Below are positions 36,678-46,477 of a DNA stretch of 64,000 nt, piece by piece. The notes under the pieces are model-generated. The model worked only from the letters and a program-made list of their open reading frames with translations. It was not told the origin of the DNA and ran no database searches. Every line of letters begins with the position of its first letter. Position 1 is the stretch's first letter. The DNA comes from Psychromonas sp030397575. Lineage in GTDB: Bacteria; Pseudomonadota; Gammaproteobacteria; Enterobacterales; Psychromonadaceae. The stretch lies in assembly GCF_046250175.1 (NCBI RefSeq), contig NZ_CP176468.1. The stretch is one strand, 5' to 3'. The translations under genes and the position numbers were made by a program.

Positions 36678-37130
36678 ATGCGCAAAGCTTCTGAATTGAT
36701 GGACTTTTTTAAATGTTTGCTTAAAAAAGAGCATTTAAGCTCACAAAGTGAGATTGTGGACGCTTTAATCGAAGCTGGTTTCACCCACATTAATCAATCC
36801 AAAGTATCTCGAATGCTGAGTAAAACCGGCGCTGTACGAACGCGTAATGCAACCGGTGACATGGTGTATTGTTTACCTGTTGAGCTTGGCATTCCAACGA
36901 CGACCAGCCCGCTAAAAAACTTAGTTGTAGATATCGACCATAATGATAGCTTAATCGTCATTAGAACCAGTCCTGGTGCTGCTCAATTAATTGCTCGCTT
37001 ACTTGATTCAATGGGTAAAGCAGAAGGGATTTTAGGCACTATCGCCGGAGACGATACCATTTATATTGCCCCTAGCAACACAGCGAAAATTGAAGAAACG
37101 CTAGTGGTTGTACATAAATTATTTGATTAA
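36678..37130 (+). CDS. argR: Arginine repressor ArgR
   Basis: This 150-residue hexameric regulator represses arginine synthesis and uptake genes when L-arginine is bound. The N-terminal winged helix has the recognition motif NQSKVSRMLSKTGAVRTRNA. The C-terminal hexamer/arginine domain has SPGAAQLIARLLDSMGKAEG and the acidic GTIAGDDTI motif. I chose the ATG at 36678, which has GGGAA upstream and aligns with E. coli ArgR; an ATG four codons earlier lacks a ribosome site. Probably autoregulated through the ARG boxes. Confidence 0.96.
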   Translation: MRKASELMDFFKCLLKKEHLSSQSEIVDALIEAGFTHINQSKVSRMLSKTGAVRTRNATGDMVYCLPVELGIPTTTSPLKNLVVDIDHNDSLIVIRTSPGAAQLIARLLDSMGKAEGILGTIAGDDTIYIAPSNTAKIEETLVVVHKLFD

Positions 37131-37354
37131 CTAATAACGTAACCCAACGAATAAGTTAATGCTTCAGTGAGTATTAACTTAAATAGTGCCCAATACATGT
37201 GCCATTTTCACTTACTCCCCCGCAATATGACTAACCATTCATCATAGAATACTTAGCTAAACTCCGCTGCAAGCTAATTTTAAAAATTTTTCTATACTCA
37301 AATAGGTTCATACCGCTTACGGCAATGCAGTAATCAGTACAAAAGGAGAGGGAA

Positions 37355-37756
37355 ATGAAATGGGATCGTGGTTTTACCTTAATTGAATTACTCATTGCGA
37401 TAGTTATTCTTGGCATCATTGTCAGTATTGCTTATCCTTCATATCAAAATTTTCTGCTAAAAACTCGACGAGTAGAAGCTCAAACAGAGCTCATTAAAGC
37501 GCAAGTAGAACAGAGTAGTTACCGCATCACTGAACCAAATTACAGCACGGACAACAATCAGATAGGCTTACCAACGACACATGACTTTTATACTTTTAGT
37601 ATTGTTTCAGCATCAGCCCACACATACCTTTTAAAGGCGCAAATAAAAGATGGTAGTACACAAGCGAATGACCAGCTGATTTGCCAAACCCTGTATATTA
37701 ATCAAAGCAATGTAAAAACAAGCGATGGGGAAAAAGAAAACACCGCTTGCTGGTAA
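37355..37756 (+). CDS. Type IV pilin-like protein (PilE-type minor pilin)
   Basis: This 133-residue prepilin has the leader MKWDRG, cleaved by prepilin peptidase between Gly6 and Phe7. The mature N-terminus FTLIELLIAIVILGI carries the conserved Glu5. The globular domain ends ENTACW, with the two late cysteines (in LICQTLY and NTACW) forming the usual disulfide loop. An AAAGGAGAG site precedes the ATG. It stands alone with no other pilus gene nearby, which is odd because minor pilins normally occur in fimT-pilVWXY1-pilE clusters. Confidence 0.88.
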   Translation: MKWDRGFTLIELLIAIVILGIIVSIAYPSYQNFLLKTRRVEAQTELIKAQVEQSSYRITEPNYSTDNNQIGLPTTHDFYTFSIVSASAHTYLLKAQIKDGSTQANDQLICQTLYINQSNVKTSDGEKENTACW

Positions 37757-37780
37757 AATTAATTACCCCAAAGCGGTGTT
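37739..37780. terminator. Hairpin at the end of the pilin gene
   Basis: The arms aacaccgctt and aagcggtgtt enclose a 22-base loop that includes the stop codon. It has no strong T-run, so termination is uncertain. It lies between the converging pilin and slt genes. Confidence 0.45.
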
Positions 37781-37829
37781 TAGTGCAACAGCCACAACTT
37801 AATATTGTAATGAGTAAAGTTGTTACGGG

Positions 37830-39752
37830 TTAATACCCGCTTGATAGCTCTTCACTTTTTAAGAACTTCAATGGCTTACCGAAAACATGTTGATAAATCA
37901 CATTATAAGCGAGTACATTTTGTACGTAAGCGCGAGTCTCATAAAATGGGATAGTATCTACCCAGCTATCGATATCAATGCCTTTATTGCCTTTTTTCTT
38001 CTCTTCACTAGTCCATCTTTCAACACGGTGAGGCCCCGCATTGTAAGCTGCAGTGGCTAAAACTCGGTTACCGTCATAACGTGTTAATAAGCCATTAAAA
38101 TAAGCGGTACCTAACTGAACATTTAATTCACCTTCATTTAATTGCTCTACGTTAGAATATTCCGTTAAACCAATTTTTTTCGCCGTTTCCTCTGCTGTCT
38201 TAGGCATTAATTGCATATAACCACTTGCACCTACAGGAGATTTTGCATGTTGATCAAAACTACTTTCACGACGAGTAATTGCATAAATATAGGTTGGCTC
38301 AACATCATATTGTTTAGCCGCTTCAACAAACAACTCAGATTTAGCATTAGGAAAACGTATGTTTAATGCATTCCAACTTTTTGAATTAATGCTGGCGAGT
38401 ACAGATAAATATGGCCAATTTTTATTGTAAGCATATAACCCCAACTGCTGTTGTTTTGTTTTACTCTGGTTACTCAGTAATCGCTGCCATTGTCGTTTTG
38501 CTGGTACATTAAGTTCATGGTAAAGCAGTTCCTCAATCACTGATAACTCACTCTCTAAACCAGTTAAACTGCCCTTTTTCTCAACAATCGCCTGTGCGTT
38601 AAGTGAAAAGTCGACGCCAAGCTTTTGAGCTGCCATAAACCCATGGAAATTTCGGTTTTTAGCTACTTTCTCAAAAAGTGCATTTGCTTGTTCAGATTTA
38701 CCTTTATTGGCTAATACACGAGCTTGCCAATATAACCAAGCCGATGAGTTGCGTTTATCATCAGGTAATTGAGAAATCCAAAATTCAATATTTTTCCAAT
38801 CATCAAGTTTAATAGCATAGCGGATACGTTGCTCAATCAGCGACACATTACCTAATTTACCTAGCTCATTATCTAACCAATTAAAATACTGGCTTTTATC
38901 TCGCTGTACAATAATTCGTGCAAACTGTGTTTTAACTTGTTTCTCTTCACTAGTTGTAAAAGCAATTTTTTTCGCATAGAAGTTATAGTATTCCATGGCT
39001 TTACCTAAATCTTGATTTGCTAGACGCTTGATCGTAGGTATTAAAAAGCTAAAACTTGGTGCTGAACGAGATGGGAATAAGTCACTGTTTAATAGTGTTT
39101 CAGGCTTTTCATGTAAGTCGTACAAGTTTTTAGCCAACGCTAATTTATCTTTATCCATTCTTGCCATTAAAAAGCGCATTAAACCACGCTTATTATTCAC
39201 AAAGCCTAACTCAAAACGTTTCCACACATCATCTTGAGTTAGTTGGTTAGCGTCTTGATAAAACACATACACATCGTCACATGCGTTAGGTAAAGAAGTA
39301 CTCGATAACCAATATTTCTGAGCATCAGGCCAAGCTTTTTCACTATTCCCTGTCGCAATAGCAGCCTCTAAATAATGACACTTCAACTGTCGATTATTAG
39401 GCATTCTCGGATAGGTGGTCATAAATTGAGCCCAGTCCTTTTCTTTTGACAAGTGAAATAGGTAGCTGCGTTGCAGATCATCGGCTGCAATCTTGCCTTT
39501 GTTTTTTGCAATAAAGTCCAGAACAGCTTGATCACTCACCGTATCCATATTTGCTTTCAAATAATAATAGTCAGCAAGATAAGCTATTGGGTAATCAGCT
39601 ATTTTTTGAATATTTTGATTGGCTTTTTGCCACTCTTCTTTTTCTTGTAATGCTAAGGTTTCAGCAAAAACGTCTCGCTGCGCATCTAAACTTAATGCAC
39701 TTGCGAAGCTTGATGTTGAAAATAACAAACACCCTAAGATTAATCTTTTCAT
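37830..39752 (-). CDS. slt: Soluble lytic murein transglycosylase Slt
   Basis: This 640-residue periplasmic enzyme has a signal peptide (to about residue 19), a long superhelical ring of alpha-helices (about 20-460) and a C-terminal lysozyme-like domain. The catalytic glutamate is in AITRRESSFDQHAKSPVGA, followed by SGYMQLMPKTA and AYNAGPHRVERW. It cleaves peptidoglycan glycan chains to 1,6-anhydromuropeptides. Size fits E. coli Slt70 (645). Confidence 0.95.
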   Translation of the reverse strand: MKRLILGCLLFSTSSFASALSLDAQRDVFAETLALQEKEEWQKANQNIQKIADYPIAYLADYYYLKANMDTVSDQAVLDFIAKNKGKIAADDLQRSYLFHLSKEKDWAQFMTTYPRMPNNRQLKCHYLEAAIATGNSEKAWPDAQKYWLSSTSLPNACDDVYVFYQDANQLTQDDVWKRFELGFVNNKRGLMRFLMARMDKDKLALAKNLYDLHEKPETLLNSDLFPSRSAPSFSFLIPTIKRLANQDLGKAMEYYNFYAKKIAFTTSEEKQVKTQFARIIVQRDKSQYFNWLDNELGKLGNVSLIEQRIRYAIKLDDWKNIEFWISQLPDDKRNSSAWLYWQARVLANKGKSEQANALFEKVAKNRNFHGFMAAQKLGVDFSLNAQAIVEKKGSLTGLESELSVIEELLYHELNVPAKRQWQRLLSNQSKTKQQQLGLYAYNKNWPYLSVLASINSKSWNALNIRFPNAKSELFVEAAKQYDVEPTYIYAITRRESSFDQHAKSPVGASGYMQLMPKTAEETAKKIGLTEYSNVEQLNEGELNVQLGTAYFNGLLTRYDGNRVLATAAYNAGPHRVERWTSEEKKKGNKGIDIDSWVDTIPFYETRAYVQNVLAYNVIYQHVFGKPLKFLKSEELSSGY

Positions 39753-39791
39753 AACACCTCAACATAAATAATAACTAATTAAAACATCATT

Positions 39792-41384
39792 TCACAAAAC
39801 AACTGACGATAGCAACTCTTGAGTATAACTATGCTTAGCATTTTCAAATATCTCAGAAGTCGAGCCTTGCTCTACAACTTCTCCCGATTTAAGTACTAAT
39901 ACTCGATGACTAATTGCTTTTACGACAGATAAATCATGACTAATAAACAAGTAACTTAACCCCAGTTCCTGCTGCAAAGACTTTAACAATTCAATAATTT
40001 GTTTCTGAATACTTCTATCTAACGCCGACGTTGGCTCATCCAAGACAATTAATTTAGGCTTTAAAATTAATGCCCTTGCAATAGCAATACGCTGTCGTTG
40101 TCCACCAGAGAACTGATGGGGGTAGCGATTTCCAGCATCACTATCCAAACCAACTTTTAATAAAACTTGCTTCACTTCATCATCTATCGCTTGTTCACTG
40201 AGATGGTTATGTTCATTAAACACATGCAACCCTTCCGCCACAATATCTCGCACCGACATTCTCGGGCTCAAACTTGAGTAAGGATCTTGAAACACAATTT
40301 GTAGTTGTTGACGTACTCGCTGTAATTTATTTTTGTCTAACTTACTGACTATTTCTCCTAAATAAACCACTTCGCCACTATATTTATTTAATTGTAATAG
40401 TGACTGCGCTAACGTACTTTTACCAGACCCACTTTCACCAACAATAGCTAACGTCTCACCTTTATGAATGCTTAAAGAGACATCTTTTACCACATGTGAT
40501 GACTTAATCACTTTTCCCCAAAAATTATTTTTAATAGGGAAGCTAACGTTCATCTTGTACGCAGTTAAGATAACTTTAGGATCAACTAATGCAGGCATTT
40601 CACCAGTAGGTACTGCATTTAATAAGGTTTTAGTGTATTCATGCTGCGGGGCTGTAAATACATCTTGTGTTTTTTGATACTCAACCTGTTGCCCCTTAGA
40701 CATCACTAGTACGTCATCAGCAAACTGCCTAACCATATTCAAATCATGAGTAATTAATAAAATGCCCATATTGAGCTTCTTTTGCAAAGACTTTAGTAAA
40801 GCTAATATCTGCTTTTGAATCGTTGCATCTAACGCCGTTGTAGGTTCGTCAGCAATTAATAGATTAGGTTCATTTGCCAACGCCATTGCAATCATTACCC
40901 TTTGGCGTTGTCCTCCTGAGAGCTCGTGGGGATAGGCATTCAATCGCTCTTCAGGCCGTTCAATGCCCACTAGTTCCAATAGTTCAATCGTTCGTAGCTG
41001 TGCCTGCTTCCCTGTTAACCCTTTATGTAATAATAGTGTTTCACCAATTTGTTTTTCAATGCTATGTAACGGATTCAAAGAAGTCATTGGCTCTTGAAAT
41101 ATCATGCTGATTTTATTCCCACGAATCGCTTCTAACGCTTGTTCAGGCTCACCCATTAATGATTGCCCCTGAAAGTAAATATGACCAGCAGGATGATGTG
41201 CGTGTGGATACGGTAATAATTGTAAGATAGATAATGCTGTTAACGACTTCCCGGAGCCACTTTCACCCACTATCGCTAATGTTTTTCCCTGTTCTAAAGT
41301 AAAACTAACATCTGATAAAATGGACTGCTCAGCAAAACTAACAGCAAGGTTTTCAACAGCTAACAACGGTATTTGCATACTCAT
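39792..41384 (-). CDS. yejF: Peptide ABC transporter ATPase YejF (two nucleotide-binding domains)
   Basis: This 530-residue protein holds two fused ATPase domains, each with Walker A (GESGSGKSLTALSIL and GESGSGKSTLAQSLL), signature (LSGGQRQRV and FSGGQRQRI) and Walker B (LLIADEPTTALD and LIVLDEPTSALD). This is the layout of YejF/GsiA. It powers YejABEF peptide import. It overlaps yejE by 4 bases and ends the operon. Confidence 0.94.
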   Translation of the reverse strand: MSMQIPLLAVENLAVSFAEQSILSDVSFTLEQGKTLAIVGESGSGKSLTALSILQLLPYPHAHHPAGHIYFQGQSLMGEPEQALEAIRGNKISMIFQEPMTSLNPLHSIEKQIGETLLLHKGLTGKQAQLRTIELLELVGIERPEERLNAYPHELSGGQRQRVMIAMALANEPNLLIADEPTTALDATIQKQILALLKSLQKKLNMGILLITHDLNMVRQFADDVLVMSKGQQVEYQKTQDVFTAPQHEYTKTLLNAVPTGEMPALVDPKVILTAYKMNVSFPIKNNFWGKVIKSSHVVKDVSLSIHKGETLAIVGESGSGKSTLAQSLLQLNKYSGEVVYLGEIVSKLDKNKLQRVRQQLQIVFQDPYSSLSPRMSVRDIVAEGLHVFNEHNHLSEQAIDDEVKQVLLKVGLDSDAGNRYPHQFSGGQRQRIAIARALILKPKLIVLDEPTSALDRSIQKQIIELLKSLQQELGLSYLFISHDLSVVKAISHRVLVLKSGEVVEQGSTSEIFENAKHSYTQELLSSVVL

Positions 41385-42430
41385 AATGTTTTCCTTGGAT
41401 CAAAGGCATCCCGAGCTGCTTCACCGATAAAGACCAATAATACTAAGATACTAGAAAGTGAAATGAATGCTGTAATCGCTAACCAAGGTGCATGCATATT
41501 ATCTTTACCTTGTGAGATCATTTCACCGAGAGAGGCTGATCCTAAGGGCAAACCAAAGCCAAGAAAGTCTAAGGACGTCAAAGTGGTTAATGCACCTGTG
41601 AATAAGTAAGGCATAAAGGTAAGCGTCGCAATCATTGCATTAGGTAAAATATGTTTGAACATTATTTTACTATCTTTAACACCTAATGCTTTTGCAGCTT
41701 TTACATAATCTAAATGGCGTCCGCGTAAAAACTCTGCTCGCACCACACTCACTAAACTTGGCCAACTAAACACAATCATTAATCCTAATAACCAAGTAAA
41801 CGTAGGCTCCACGAAACTAGCTAAAATAATCAGCATGAACAGCATAGGTAACCCTTCCCAAATTTCCAACAAGCGCTGCCCAATCAAATCTATTTTACCG
41901 CCATAATAACCTTGTATTGCCCCAACAATCACACCTATCACTGAACTGGCGATGGTTAACGCTAATGCAAATACCACTGATATCCGAAAGCCATAGATTA
42001 AACGTGCTACCACATCGCGCCCTTGATCATCAGTACCTAACCAATTCATAGCATCAGGTGCAGAAGGAGCAGCTGAAGTAAGCTCATAGTTGATAGAGTC
42101 ATAATAAAAAGGGATCACCGGCCAAATCATCCAGCCCTCTTGATTAATTTTATTCGCCATGTAAGGGTCTCGATAATCTGTGGTGATATCAAAATCACCC
42201 CCAAAAACTTGCTCAGGGATATCTTCAACCACAGGAAAATACCAATTCGACTGGTAAGAAACCATAATCGGTTTATCGTTTACCCACACCTCGGCAATCA
42301 AACTTAAAAAGAACAATAAGCTAAAAATCCACAACGAATAATAACCACGTTTGTTAGCTTTAAACTGTGCCCAACGTTGATGATTACTTGGATTTTTTCG
42401 CATGCGTTGCCAAGTTAATAATAACGACAT
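41381..42430 (-). CDS. yejE: Peptide ABC transporter permease YejE
   Basis: This 349-residue inner-membrane permease has an N-terminal helix, a periplasmic loop (about 60-135) and five more helices. The permease coupling loop is VKAAKALGVKDSKIMFKHIL, and the C-terminus DAFDPRKTL is typical. It shares one base with yejB and overlaps yejF, so the four yej genes are tightly coupled. Confidence 0.94.
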   Translation of the reverse strand: MSLLLTWQRMRKNPSNHQRWAQFKANKRGYYSLWIFSLLFFLSLIAEVWVNDKPIMVSYQSNWYFPVVEDIPEQVFGGDFDITTDYRDPYMANKINQEGWMIWPVIPFYYDSINYELTSAAPSAPDAMNWLGTDDQGRDVVARLIYGFRISVVFALALTIASSVIGVIVGAIQGYYGGKIDLIGQRLLEIWEGLPMLFMLIILASFVEPTFTWLLGLMIVFSWPSLVSVVRAEFLRGRHLDYVKAAKALGVKDSKIMFKHILPNAMIATLTFMPYLFTGALTTLTSLDFLGFGLPLGSASLGEMISQGKDNMHAPWLAITAFISLSSILVLLVFIGEAARDAFDPRKTL

Positions 42431-43512
42431 TATTGCCCCTCAAATGTAATGCGTGGATCAATTAAGGTATAAGTAATGTCGCTAATTAACTTCAAGACTA
42501 AGCCCACTAAAGTAAAAATATACAACGAGCCAAAAATAACCGGATAATCTCGAGAAATAACTGATTCAAAACTCAATAACCCTAAACCATCTAATGAGAA
42601 GATCACTTCAATCAGCATCGCTCCAGTAAAGAAGATACCAATCAACGCGGCAGGCAATCCAGCTAATACCAATAACATCGCATTTCTAAAAATATGCCCA
42701 TACAAAACTCTATTTTTCGAACACCCCTTCGCCCTAGCTGTAATCACATATTGTTTATTGACTTCGTCTAAGAAAGAATTTTTGGTAAGCATGGTTAAAG
42801 TGGCAAAACTGGCTAAGACGCTAGCTAAAATAGGTAAGGCTAGATGCCAAAAATAATCTTTAATTTGACCAAGCCAGGAGAGTTGCTCAAAGTTATCAGA
42901 CGTTAAACCGCGCAATGGGAACCAACTAAAATAAGAACCACCAGCAAAAAGTACGACTAAAATAATCGCAAAGATAAAGGCAGGAATAGCATAGCCAACA
43001 GTAACAGCAGTACTGGTCCACACATCAAAACGACTACCGTGGCTAGTTGCTTTTTTGATCCCTAAAGGAATCGAGATAAAGTAAGCTAATAAAGTGGTCC
43101 ATAATCCAAGTGAAATGGATACCGGCATTTTTTCATAAATTAAATCAATGACGCTTTTATCGCGATAAAAACTATCCCCAAAATCAAAGTTTATATAGCG
43201 CCATAACATGGAAAAATAACGCTCATGTAAAGGTTTATCAAAACCATACAACTTTTCCAAGGCTGCAATATATTCAGGATCTACCCCCTGCGCACCTCGA
43301 TATTGACTTTGCTTGTTTGCTCCTTGCTTTATCTCACTTTCAGTACTTGAAGTTATACGAGAACTGGCATTTGCATCAATACCTTGATACTTAGCAATAG
43401 CCTGCTCTACTGGTCCACCTGGGGCAACTTGTACAATGAAAAAGTTTAAGGTCATGATGCCTAACAACGTAGGAATTATTAACAGCAACCTTTTTAAAAT
43501 ATATTGCTGCAT
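42430..43512 (-). CDS. yejB: Peptide ABC transporter permease YejB
   Basis: This 360-residue permease starts MQQYILKRLLLIIPTLLGIM, the standard DppB-type N-terminus. It has a long periplasmic segment (about 40-100) and the coupling motif VITARAKGCSKNRVLYGHIF, and it ends LIDPRITFEGQ. It lies directly after yejA, with no gap. Confidence 0.94.
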   Translation of the reverse strand: MQQYILKRLLLIIPTLLGIMTLNFFIVQVAPGGPVEQAIAKYQGIDANASSRITSSTESEIKQGANKQSQYRGAQGVDPEYIAALEKLYGFDKPLHERYFSMLWRYINFDFGDSFYRDKSVIDLIYEKMPVSISLGLWTTLLAYFISIPLGIKKATSHGSRFDVWTSTAVTVGYAIPAFIFAIILVVLFAGGSYFSWFPLRGLTSDNFEQLSWLGQIKDYFWHLALPILASVLASFATLTMLTKNSFLDEVNKQYVITARAKGCSKNRVLYGHIFRNAMLLVLAGLPAALIGIFFTGAMLIEVIFSLDGLGLLSFESVISRDYPVIFGSLYIFTLVGLVLKLISDITYTLIDPRITFEGQ

Positions 43513-45327
43513 CTATTGCTCCTTATCATTATTGGATGAGATCGCTTCCTTTGACCACCAAGTATCTATACCAAGTTCATAATCGGGTGCAACCTTCGGG
43601 TGCTCAAATTTATCCCAATAAGCAATGCGCGAAGCTGGTAAATACCACTGTGGAATAACCATATCCTGCGATAATAATACTCGGTCTAATGCCTTGGTGG
43701 TGTCCACTAACTCTTGCCGGGTAGTCGCGGTAATGAGTTGATTTGTTAATGCATCAATGACAGGTGAACATATCCCTCCCCAATTGGATGTTCCCACTTG
43801 GTTAGCACTTTCACACCCCCAAAAACTCGCTTGCTCATTACCAGGAGAGATAGATTGCCCTTTACGTAATGACACAAGATCAAACTGAAAATTATTTAAA
43901 CGATTAATAAATTGCGAAATATCCACTAAACGAATATTCGTTTTAATGCCTATTCGCTGAAGATTACGACGGAATGGATGAATAATCCGCTCGAAGTCAT
44001 TGCTATATAACAAAAATTCAAAGCTTAATTGTTCACCCTGTTGATTTTGCATTTTGCTGTCTTTTAAGGTGTAACCCGCTTCTGCTAATAACGCCACTGC
44101 TTCACGCATTTGTGGCCTAACGTTGCCATCAGCGTTTGTTTGATTTTTGACTAGAGGAGCAAACACAGCGCGAGGGAGTTGATCTTTATAAGGCATTAAA
44201 ATAGCTTTCTCAGTATCGCTAATCATTGCTTGTGTTGCTAACTCAGATCCCGAGTAAAAACTCTCTATACGTGTATAAGCATTGTAAAATAGAGTTTTAT
44301 TTGCCCATTCAAAATCAAATAATAATGAGATCGCTTTACGCACTTGAGGATCTTTAAACTTATCTCGACGTAAGTTGAACCAAAAACCTTGCATTCCCTG
44401 CGGATTCTTATCAGCAATTTGCTCTAATTTAATTTGGCCTGTATCGAACTGTTCCCCTACATACCCCGTTGCCCAACGCTTAGAAGAGCTTTCTAAGCGA
44501 TAATCAAAAGCCCCAGATTTAAATGCCTCAAAAGCCACTGCATCATCACGATAATAGTCAAAAATTAGTTGGTCAAAATTGTAGCGCCCTTTATTAACCG
44601 GTAAATCTTTTGCCCAATACCCCTCATTACGTTGATACACAACTTGCTTTCCCGCATCAAAATGCCCAACACGATAAGGCCCTGAACCGATAGGTATGAT
44701 GAAACCACTTTTAGCGAAGTCTTTATCTTTCCAAAAGTGCGCAGGTAAAATAGGGATTTGTCCAATAATTAAAGGCAGCTCACGGTTTCCTAACTCTTTG
44801 AATTGAAAAGTAACCCTCAATCTATCATCCACAACAACTTTATCCACACCAGCATAATAGGAGCGGTAATGCGGCGCACCTTCTGTGGTTAAAATATCAA
44901 AACTAAATTTAACATCTTCTGCGGTAATTGGCCGACCATCCTGAAATGTTGCGTTAGGGTTAATTAAAAAACTCACAGAACCGAAGTCATCTGCGACCTT
45001 CACTTTTTCAGCAACTAACGGATATAAACTAAAAGGTTCATCACTAGACTGTTGTAATAACGTATCGTAGATGTAAGAAACACCTGCCGCGGCATTTCCT
45101 TTTACAATATATGGATTAAGTGAATCAAAACTACCAATTGATGCTTGTTTAAAAATACCTCCCTTAGGCGCATCAGGGTTCACATAATCAAAGTGTTGGA
45201 ACTTGAAATCATATTTTACGTCCCCATACATACTAATAGCATCATGCCAAGATGCACTATGAGCAAAAAAACTCATTGTAAAAAGGGTGCAAAATATGTA
45301 ACTGTGTATATGCTTAATCTGATTCAT
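43513..45327 (-). CDS. yejA: Peptide ABC transporter periplasmic binding protein YejA
   Basis: This 604-residue family 5 binding protein has a signal peptide (to about residue 24). The YejA-type motif GDVKYDFKFQHFDYVNPDAP is followed by PKGGIFKQASIGSFDSLNP. In E. coli YejABEF imports peptides, including the antibiotic microcin C (known from that organism). It is the first gene of the operon. The gap upstream (45328-45648) contains its promoter and that of the divergent raiA. Confidence 0.94.
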   Translation of the reverse strand: MNQIKHIHSYIFCTLFTMSFFAHSASWHDAISMYGDVKYDFKFQHFDYVNPDAPKGGIFKQASIGSFDSLNPYIVKGNAAAGVSYIYDTLLQQSSDEPFSLYPLVAEKVKVADDFGSVSFLINPNATFQDGRPITAEDVKFSFDILTTEGAPHYRSYYAGVDKVVVDDRLRVTFQFKELGNRELPLIIGQIPILPAHFWKDKDFAKSGFIIPIGSGPYRVGHFDAGKQVVYQRNEGYWAKDLPVNKGRYNFDQLIFDYYRDDAVAFEAFKSGAFDYRLESSSKRWATGYVGEQFDTGQIKLEQIADKNPQGMQGFWFNLRRDKFKDPQVRKAISLLFDFEWANKTLFYNAYTRIESFYSGSELATQAMISDTEKAILMPYKDQLPRAVFAPLVKNQTNADGNVRPQMREAVALLAEAGYTLKDSKMQNQQGEQLSFEFLLYSNDFERIIHPFRRNLQRIGIKTNIRLVDISQFINRLNNFQFDLVSLRKGQSISPGNEQASFWGCESANQVGTSNWGGICSPVIDALTNQLITATTRQELVDTTKALDRVLLSQDMVIPQWYLPASRIAYWDKFEHPKVAPDYELGIDTWWSKEAISSNNDKEQ

Positions 45328-45648
45328 AAAACAAAGTAGCTCTAATAAAGTAATCGCACAAGAGTATTTAAGATATCAAATGATTAAGTTAAAGAAAGAT
45401 TTTTAAACACAAAAACAGGAGATTAAAACTGAAATAAACAAATAAAACTCATTTATGATTTGTACAAACTAAGTATCGCAATTCAGCAAGTAAAAATTGC
45501 AATTTTTTTTAAAAAATATGCTTAGATCAAAGATTAAATTGGTTTATCGAGAAGGCTTATTTTATGTGACCAAAATCACATTTAAATTAGATTGAAAAGC
45601 CTAATCTATTACTGAACACAATAAGTGTATAACTAAAAGGTGTCCTAT
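45328..45648. promoter_or_regulatory. Divergent promoter region of yejA and raiA
   Basis: This is a 321-base AT-rich gap. The only strong site is the CRP palindrome listed separately. A loopless palindrome, aaaaattgcaattttt, lies at 45492-45507. I see no small gene. Confidence 0.5.
45563..45582. promoter_or_regulatory. CRP (cAMP receptor protein) site upstream of raiA
   Basis: The core is TGTGA-N6-TCACA (45565-45580), a perfect CRP palindrome with AT-rich flanks. Its centre is about 76 bases before the raiA ATG. It therefore could sit near -41 or -61 of a raiA promoter and activate it. CRP control of raiA has been described in E. coli, as far as I recall. Confidence 0.85.
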
Positions 45649-46059
45649 ATGAGAATTGAAATTACTAGCAAACAAATGACTATCACAGACACAATGCGCG
45701 CAAAAGTAGAGGAACGCTTCGAAAAGTTACAGAAACTACAAGTTTCACTAATCAAACCACACTTCATCATTACCAAGGAACCTAAAGGCGTCAAAATTGA
45801 AGGCACCATCGGTGTTCCAAACGGTAAAATATTTGCTCATGCAGAGCATGACGACTTATACGTTGCTATTACGCAACTATTCCAAAAAATCGAGCGTCAG
45901 TTAAACAAACACATTCATAAAGACGAAGCAAACCGAGCGAAAAATAACGGTAAAGAGTTATGTCGTAACGGTGAAATTTCAGGTGAGCCGATAGAAGAGC
46001 CAGAGGTTGAAATTGAATCAGATGCTGAAATCAAAATGAATAAAGAATTTGCTGCATAA
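45649..46059 (+). CDS. raiA: Ribosome-associated inhibitor A / hibernation factor
   Basis: This 136-residue protein carries the RaiA/YfiA domain (about 1-100): MRIEITSKQMTITDTMRAKV, then LIKPHFIITKEPKG and FQKIERQLNKHIHKDEA. It binds the 30S A and P sites, blocks translation and stabilises ribosomes in stationary phase. An acidic tail of about 30 residues resembles that of YfiA rather than the long Hpf. I use the ATG at 45649 (AAAGG upstream); a GTG three codons earlier is rejected. The upstream CRP site suggests activation on carbon limitation. Confidence 0.95.
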   Translation: MRIEITSKQMTITDTMRAKVEERFEKLQKLQVSLIKPHFIITKEPKGVKIEGTIGVPNGKIFAHAEHDDLYVAITQLFQKIERQLNKHIHKDEANRAKNNGKELCRNGEISGEPIEEPEVEIESDAEIKMNKEFAA

Positions 46060-46098
46060 AGACTTTGGCTTCAAAAGATAAGCCATTATAAAAACAAC

Positions 46099-46123
46099 AA
46101 GGAGGCACATTGCCTCCTTTTTT
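46099..46123 (+). terminator. Terminator of raiA
   Basis: The arms aaggaggca and tgcctcctt enclose a three-base loop and run into six T. It lies 40 bases past the raiA stop. Confidence 0.93.
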
Positions 46124-46477
46124 GATCTTGCGATTCAACTTGCTTGATACTAATCGCAGTCATTTCCCCTGTTTTCTTAATAAAATAGTTTATTTTCTTG
46201 GCACTCGTCTTGGTCAAGGAACTATGACTTGATATCTCAATTTGAGCCTCAAACTAACTGTGTAAAGTTAACATCACTTATTTATATAATAGCTATTTTA
46301 CCAACTCCGATAATATTGACCTATTTATGCTTGTTAAAATATATGCTAGCTGCGTTATTCACTTTGTCTTAGAATAACTAGTTACTGCAATCAAACTCTT
46401 GCTTTCATTCATTTTCGCTACGCCTAAATAGAGTAGTTATTTAATGAATTTACTAATATTTTTAAACTTTAGGCAAT
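46124..46477. other. Gene-free spacer with possible dispersed intergenic repeat
   Basis: These 354 bases have no credible open frame or RNA gene that I recognise. The right part (about 46345-46445) contains gctagctgcgttattc and cgctacgcctaaat, bounded by inverted arms aataacta (46373-46380) and tagttatt (46434-46441). It resembles the short non-coding repeats scattered through marine gammaproteobacterial genomes. Copy number cannot be judged from one window. Confidence 0.35.
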
